Assembly: GCA_013399695.1 (NCBI GenBank)
Contig: VXAU01002293.1
Coordinates: 248,001-312,000 of the forward strand
From: Formicarius rufipectus
Taxonomy: Eukaryota; Chordata; Aves; Passeriformes; Formicariidae
Reading direction: 5' to 3'
Length of the DNA: 64,000 nt
Shown: piece after piece, positions 58,561 through 64,000 of the stretch
Numbering within the stretch: position 1 is the first letter of the stretch
Layout of the letters: each line of letters starts with the position of its first letter
Position numbers and translations under genes: made by a program
The notes under the pieces: generated by a model
The model's input: only the letters and a program-made list of their open reading frames with translations
Database searches by the model: none
Told to the model about the DNA's origin: nothing

Positions 58561-60094
58561 AACAATACAGTTGGGGTTCTTTTTATTTGCTCCTTGGCCT
58601 GAGTTTTCAAGCTTTGCTGCCCAGCTAGAATGTGCCCTGGACAAATAGGTAAGTAAATAAATTGACTGAAAAAAAAGAAAGAGCAACCCTGTGTGATTGT
58701 TCAGATCTAGGAGGTGAGGCTTTAACTCAGAGGCAATGCATGTTTCAAGATACAGGAGCTCTGGCACACTCAGAGTGGTGGAGGGGCAAGTCTTCTCTTG
58801 GTGGATGCCTAACTACACTGCTTTCCAAAAACCCCACACTATTTAGGGCAGATGTAAAGCACAGCAAAAAAAAAAGTCATTCTTGCTGATTCATTGTGCA
58901 GAGTATGTGTTCCACCACTGTAGCATTTGAGGATACAGAGAGAATCTCAGTTCAGACTTTCTGGATAAGTCTGTGAAGTGAGATTCACTGTAAGAGAACT
59001 GAAAGCGAGAGAGAAGTGGTGTAACATTTACAAACGTGGGGCCAGACTCAGGCCTTATCTGCACCAAGGTCAATGCAACGCTGCTGCCATGGCAAGAGCA
59101 GACACTGCCAGTTGCCTGCCACTGAAATGTGTTTGGGCTTCAGCCCTCCTTTCGCTAAGAGAAGGCAAGCAAAGCTTCTGCCTGGCTGCAGGCAGCTGCC
59201 AGACTTTGACCACCCTGCTGGGGAGGTAATTATCCTCTGACTAAACACACAAGTTACTCAGCCCCTTTACTGGAATCAGTCACCTCTTCCACACAGGTAT
59301 GCCAGGAGGGCTGCTCTGACTGAAGTGCCAAGGGCACTCTGCCCCTGCCCTACCCAGCCCAGGGATTTGAATCCAGATTCCCTTCCCAGCCTTTTCATCT
59401 ACTAAGAAACAGTTCTCTCCCTGTTGTGAGGTTTCAACTCTGCCTACTTCAGGCTTCACACTCCTCAAACATCAATGTGCTCTTAATGCCACAGAGAGCA
59501 GATCCATGAGCTGGACTAGCTGTTAGCTGCCACTATCCCTGTGAGATGCAGGCCAGGTCTGGATCTCAGTCTCACAGAAATGAATAAAGGGAAAAGACAT
59601 GAACTCAACCCCTCCAAGTGTATGGAGACACACACCACAATGGCTCTAGCCCAGCCAGCCTTCAGCTGCAGCGCTACTACTCTCCAGCCATTTGGCAGAT
59701 GTACCACCCATCTTCCCTGATGGGAAAAAAAACATTGCCCTAAAACCTCTCTGTGGAGGGGACCCAGAGAAGAGCTATCTGTGATACATCTGTGAAGGCT
59801 TTATCCACCTCTGGGAGCCAGCTGAAATGCTGTGTGAAGACTCAGAGGTGAAGCAGTGAGCATGGGTTAAAAGGATATCGCACTGTGCTGCTTTAACATA
59901 AAATAATCATGCTCTGGGGTTGCTACTGTTAGAAGACATGAAAATACCTCACCCACACATGCAGTACTGAACAGGAGAGTATGAGTGGTAAGATGGGATT
60001 GTTCGAGAGAAGAGACTAAAGCTGAGAAGAGGATTTTAAGGAGCACAAACTCATTTCATATGGCTGAGTGCTGGCGACACTAGGAGAAATTCAA
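58561..60094. other. Non-coding DNA
   Basis: Moderately GC-rich, frames under 90 codons, no recognised exon or repeat. Confidence 0.55.
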
Positions 60095-60160
60095 TGGATT
60101 ATGTTGCACCGGAGGTCAGAATATAATTGTCCCTTCTGGCCTTTGAAACCTGTGTATGTA
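60095..60160 (+). mobile_element. Old CR1/L3-like LINE 3' end, sense
   Basis: ggattatgttgcaccggagg, tcagaatataattgtccc and ttctggcctttgaaacctg match the ancient CR1/L3-type tail ('ggaggtcagactagatgatcataatggtcccttctggccttaaaatctatga'). The phrase order is complete though diverged and short. This tail type is older than the CR1 ends at 26.9 and 43.4 kb. Confidence 0.65.
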
Positions 60161-62984
60161 CAGACAAACCTTGAAATGACCAGATTTCTCAGGAATTTGA
60201 TTCCTGGAGTTTATTTATTTATTTTCTTACCAGCTGCCAGACACAGCATGCTCCTTGACAAATAAGGAGGTAGTAGCTATGGTGGTTAGTATATCAGTAG
60301 CACTAATCTCTTGCAGGGCTTCCCAGCAGAATTTCTATCTCCCTCAGAGGGGACAAGGTTAAGGGATATAAGACAGTTTAATCTTAAAAAACTAGAAAGC
60401 ACAGTGATATTTCAGAAGTGAATAGATGCAAGAGAGAACTAAGCAACTTAGTGCACAAGTATTCTAGAAGATTTTTTTTAAACATAACTCCCAACCTCCG
60501 TAATAAATAACTCTCTGTTGTCCTAGCAAAGGGCCAAAGAGCTAAAGATAGCTCCACTAATTGCTGCTTCTCTTTGTCCCTTAGCTCTAGAGATTCCCAT
60601 CTTCTATATTATTACTTCATCATTTTAATTGTGCAAGAAGCTTTTCATAGTATTAATTAGAATAAAATAATAATAATGCAAATACAAACAGTTATTAGTA
60701 TATAGGTTACATCATTTTTAGAGCAGGTACTTCGCAAGAAACTATTAGCCAACACTTCTGTCTGCACATGCTCATGATGGGCAGCCTCATTCTGCAAACT
60801 GAGGACCCATCCTGTGACCTGCACTCACACCAACGAGCCATACCCAGGAAGTGCATCACTATCTCCCGAGACACGCACTAAAGAAAGGAGAGAAAGTAAC
60901 AAATAGGGGGCTGTTTCAGCTCTGAAACAGGAAGAGAAAGCCTAGAAAATTTAAGGTGATTTACAGCCACTGTCACCTTCTCCACACCCCTGGAAGTACA
61001 GAACACGATCTAGTCTATAACTGATATCCACGTGGGGAAGCAACTTGGAAACATCTGAACCTCTGATACTAGGTACAGACATTCAACCAGACCAATTTAC
61101 CAGTGTCATTCATTTGCACCTTTCAACTTAATGGTACCTTACAGGGAAGAAAAATTCAAATTAAAAATTGAAGCTATTAATATATCTTTGAAAATGGTAA
61201 AGGAACAAGATTAAGACCAATAGGAGGCCACTAATCTTGGCGTACTTCTGACCTTGTACCCTTTAAATCACTGTAATACCTTGTTCAAATTCGAACATAA
61301 ATAGGATTTTTTTATGAGGGAGTTAGTGCCCCTGCTGTGTCAAAAGCCATATTACATTTTACAATTCCTGGAGCTGAGAATACTCACTCCCAAAATAGAA
61401 GACCTCCTCACCAGATGATAGTAACGCAGATGACAAAATAACGTTACATTGAAAAATACATCTGTAGAAAGTGAAATAGAAAAGCAGAAGAACTTTTATC
61501 CTACACGTTTTGGAAGTGGCTCACAACTAGAATGCATTTTAAAACTTTGTAGTGGAGATATATTGCAAAGTACTTATGTCCTCTCCTTCTACTGCTTCTC
61601 CCTTCCTGGCATCTAGCTGCAATTCACATGTACGTGACAAGCATCAGTCAAGGACAGACAGCAGGACAGCACTTCTCACAACCAACTAACTGTATCTTTA
61701 AACTTCTCTCCCCCCTGCCCTTCATTATGTCTGTCTGCCTGTCTCTGTAAACGCTTGTCTCCCTGGAAGGGAGGAGAGGACCTAAGCAAACCCTGAAGCA
61801 ATCCCAAATTTCTTTGGTAGAGGAAAAAAAAAAATCTATTCTCCAGAGATCAAACCTTCAGTGAATCATTTTCCACTGCTCTGACATGTCAAATACTCCA
61901 GTGATTCACCAGTCATGGATCTCTGATTCACCTGCAGTAAACAGGGCTGATTGCTTCCCAGACGCACTGGGGTTTGCATCACTCTTTAAAGGCTCCGCTT
62001 CCTTCATGCAGCTTCTTACCTGCCTGCCACACCCCACTGCCACGGCCCCCCTGCCACAGCAGCAGCCAGGACAGTGACAAGGACTAAAAAATCCAGGATA
62101 CTGGTTTTAGATCAAAGGGCCAAGAGGGAAGACAGTCTTGAATAAATGAACAGTGAGAGAAGTTAGGAAGGGTCATGAATCTTTCCTTATTCCTGTTTAA
62201 ATGTGAAAACAGGAAGGACAGAAAAGAAGGCATGGGAGAAGTTTAGTATTTATTTGTTACTCTCACTGGGTTCATCTCTCTGCCAGCACAGGACGCAGTT
62301 TCTCCAAGAGGGAGCACCAGAAATAGAACCGACATTACATCTAATGAGCTTTTTGGTGGCATATTCATTAAGCTTGTAGAAAGGGTAAAGAAACGCAGGA
62401 AGCTCAGTCTTGGAAAGGCTCCAACTGGACCCCTTTGACTCATTAAAGGAGGGAGTAAAATGAGCCATGCCTCAGGGCAATCGTAAAAGGATAAGCAGGA
62501 AAGCAGGAAAGGGTCAATTCATTAAGGACTGGGGGACCCCAGCAGTCCCTGGCCGGGCAGTGTGGCTATGGGGCCAGGGGATGGCTGGGCATGACGGAGC
62601 AGGGATGTCCGCTTGCCCTTGGCATGCTGGTGGAGCCACTGGTGCTTTGTTCTGGCTGAGCCCCAAAAGGCAACAGTGACGGGACCTCGGAAAGCCCTCG
62701 CTCCCCACAGTTGCCATGAATTCACCATCCACTACCACCAGCATTCCTGTCTCCATCTCCGGCTTGGACTGGCCTTCCTGCATGCCAAGGGGAGGGTTAG
62801 AAAGGGGGAAAAGTCACACAGCCCCTTCTGAGCCTTGTAGAGGCAGGAGAAGGGAGGGGGATGCAAACTCAATTGAGCAGCTTTGCGGGGGGCCCCAGAT
62901 TTTCTCAAACCAGTCACGCCAGCTGCAGCCCAGCCATGATGAGAAAGGAGAGGAGACAGTGCAGCAACGACTCCTACAACCCCG
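60161..62984. other. Non-coding DNA, GC rising to the right
   Basis: 61130-61330 is AT-rich and repeat-free; 62530-62980 is GC-richer. An AAT-rich patch lies at 60658-60676. No gene recognised. Confidence 0.5.
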
Positions 62985-63006
62985 AGGGAGGAGGAGGAGG
63001 AGGAGG
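62985..63006. repeat. (GAG)n trinucleotide repeat
   Basis: Seven or so GAG units in a purine-rich surround. Plus-frame poly-Arg and minus-frame poly-Ser open frames across it are artefacts. Confidence 0.9.
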
Positions 63007-64000
63007 CCCAGGCTGCTAAACTGACACCAGGCAAAAGTTGGCCACGTTTTCCCCTAGCCACGGAGGAATAACACAGGCAAGTCAGATGTGACCGTGCTAC
63101 AGGAGCCAGGAGAAAATAAAAACAAGCGACAGCTGACTCTTGAGGACTTTTGTAGTGGGTGGCGGGGGGAGAGAGGGCGAGGAGGGAGGGAGAGACCTGC
63201 AAATACTGGGGGAAGGGCAGAGCGCAGCCCAGGAGCCTTCTGCAGCAGCAGATGGAGAGGGAAGCTACTGCTGATTCCTGCAGAGTCAGGGAAGGAGAGA
63301 GACAGCATTGCACCGAGGTGATCACATGAATAGGGAATGAAGGCGCAGAACAAAGGAGTTTTTGGGAAAGGGAGTGGAAGTCCTTCACAGGACCCCCAGA
63401 GCTGGAGCGTCCCAGCACAATGCCCTGAGGTACTAAAGTGGGGGATAAACCTGCATGAGAGCTGGGCACAGCCAGCTGACGATGCTGGACAACAGACCCA
63501 GTGCAAGCAGAGAATGGATAAAGGAGATATTTGTGCAGTTACTAAGGGGTGAAGCTCTGTAAGACCCTACAGAAAAGCTAATGCCTCAGACCAGAACACA
63601 AGCACATTATGGGGAAGTCTAAATTCCCTTGCTCTGGGCTCAGGGGCTTCGTCTAACCTGCTGGAAGATGAAGCTGCAGTGGCTGTGAATAGTGCAGCCT
63701 GGCTTTCTGCTAGTCCTGAGGTCCCTGATGTACCTGTGATGATTGTTTTGACAGTCATTCTTGCTGTGATTGGCACCTCCCGGTTAGATCAAGGTCACTG
63801 TTAGAACACATCTTTTCATTAAAATGGCTGAGAGGCTGTCAATGACCACAGGCCACGGCTAATTAAGGGAGGACCCAATGCCCCCTCAGGAGTCTGTAAT
63901 CAGGGCTGATGCCGTGCCACCCACCCCAAGGGGAGCCAGCAGAGCAATCCCCAGCACCCTTGCATGGAGGGAGGACATACTCACTCCCAGCGTGTCAGGC
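63007..64000. other. GC- and purine-rich non-coding DNA at the right edge
   Basis: 63160-63215 is strongly G/A-rich (gagagagggcgaggagggag). A 245-codon minus frame (63469-62732) contains no ATG and is not accepted as a gene. The segment may be approaching a GC-richer gene region outside the window. Confidence 0.45.

Noticed and set aside
60267..60276. let-7-like GAGGTAGTAG
   Set aside because: The match ends after ten bases and the flanks contain no complementary arm that could form the let-7 hairpin.
62732..63469. 245-codon minus-strand open frame, the longest in the window
   Set aside because: It begins at GTG and contains no ATG at all, shows no recognisable domain, and runs opposite a purine-rich tract including (GAG)n, which suppresses stops on the complementary strand.
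1..64000. Prokaryotic gene system, CRISPR array, rRNA or tRNA genes
   Set aside because: No direct-repeat/spacer pattern, no operon-like frames and no rRNA or tRNA sequence was seen; the repeats present are vertebrate CR1 and MIR-type elements.

Overview
This window looks like an intergenic or intronic stretch of a vertebrate nuclear genome, most probably a bird. The main evidence is several CR1 LINE fragments with typical avian 3' ends, two of them ending in the CR1 octamer (ATTCTATG-like). Older amniote repeats (MIR-type SINEs, an L3/CR1-like tail) lie beside them in otherwise low-repeat DNA. There is no bacterial gene organisation: no operons, ribosome binding sites or long ATG-initiated reading frames. 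I found no exon of a recognisable protein-coding gene, no rRNA or tRNA gene and no CRISPR array. Most open frames here are chance frames, and many start at GTG, TTG or CTG rather than ATG.

Layout. 0-10 kb: an antisense MIR-type SINE at the left edge, a heavily decayed Ty3/gypsy-type reverse transcriptase on the minus strand (about 1.16-1.84 kb), and a sense MIR-type SINE at 9.66-9.91 kb. 11.1-11.8 kb: an ancient minus-strand LINE ORF2 relic. 17-29 kb: mostly unique AT-rich DNA with CR1 fragments at 20.9, 26.2-27.0 (two abutting, opposite orientation) and 28.5 kb. 30.0-31.9 kb: the most gene-regulatory-looking interval. It holds a (GT)n microsatellite, a CpG-island-like block with about 44 CpGs in about 490 bp, a G-rich Sp1-like cluster followed by a TATA-like motif, and a nested palindromic repeat. 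32-53 kb: mostly unique DNA, a 172-nt pure G/T tract at 42.1 kb, a well-preserved CR1 3' end at 43.4 kb, and an AT-rich homeodomain-site cluster at 50.3 kb that resembles a developmental enhancer. 53-64 kb: a polypurine tract, a CA microsatellite, a small CpG-rich block with a TATA/ATG/splice-donor arrangement at 54.9-55.3 kb, an AAAAC repeat, an old CR1/L3-like tail, and a more GC-rich, purine-rich right end.

No genes here act together. The biology lies in decayed transposable elements and a few candidate regulatory segments. The most unusual item is the Ty3/gypsy reverse transcriptase relic, because such elements are scarce in birds. I see no evidence for a novel multi-gene system in this window. 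Repeat names rest on remembered consensus sequences and were not checked with a repeat library.
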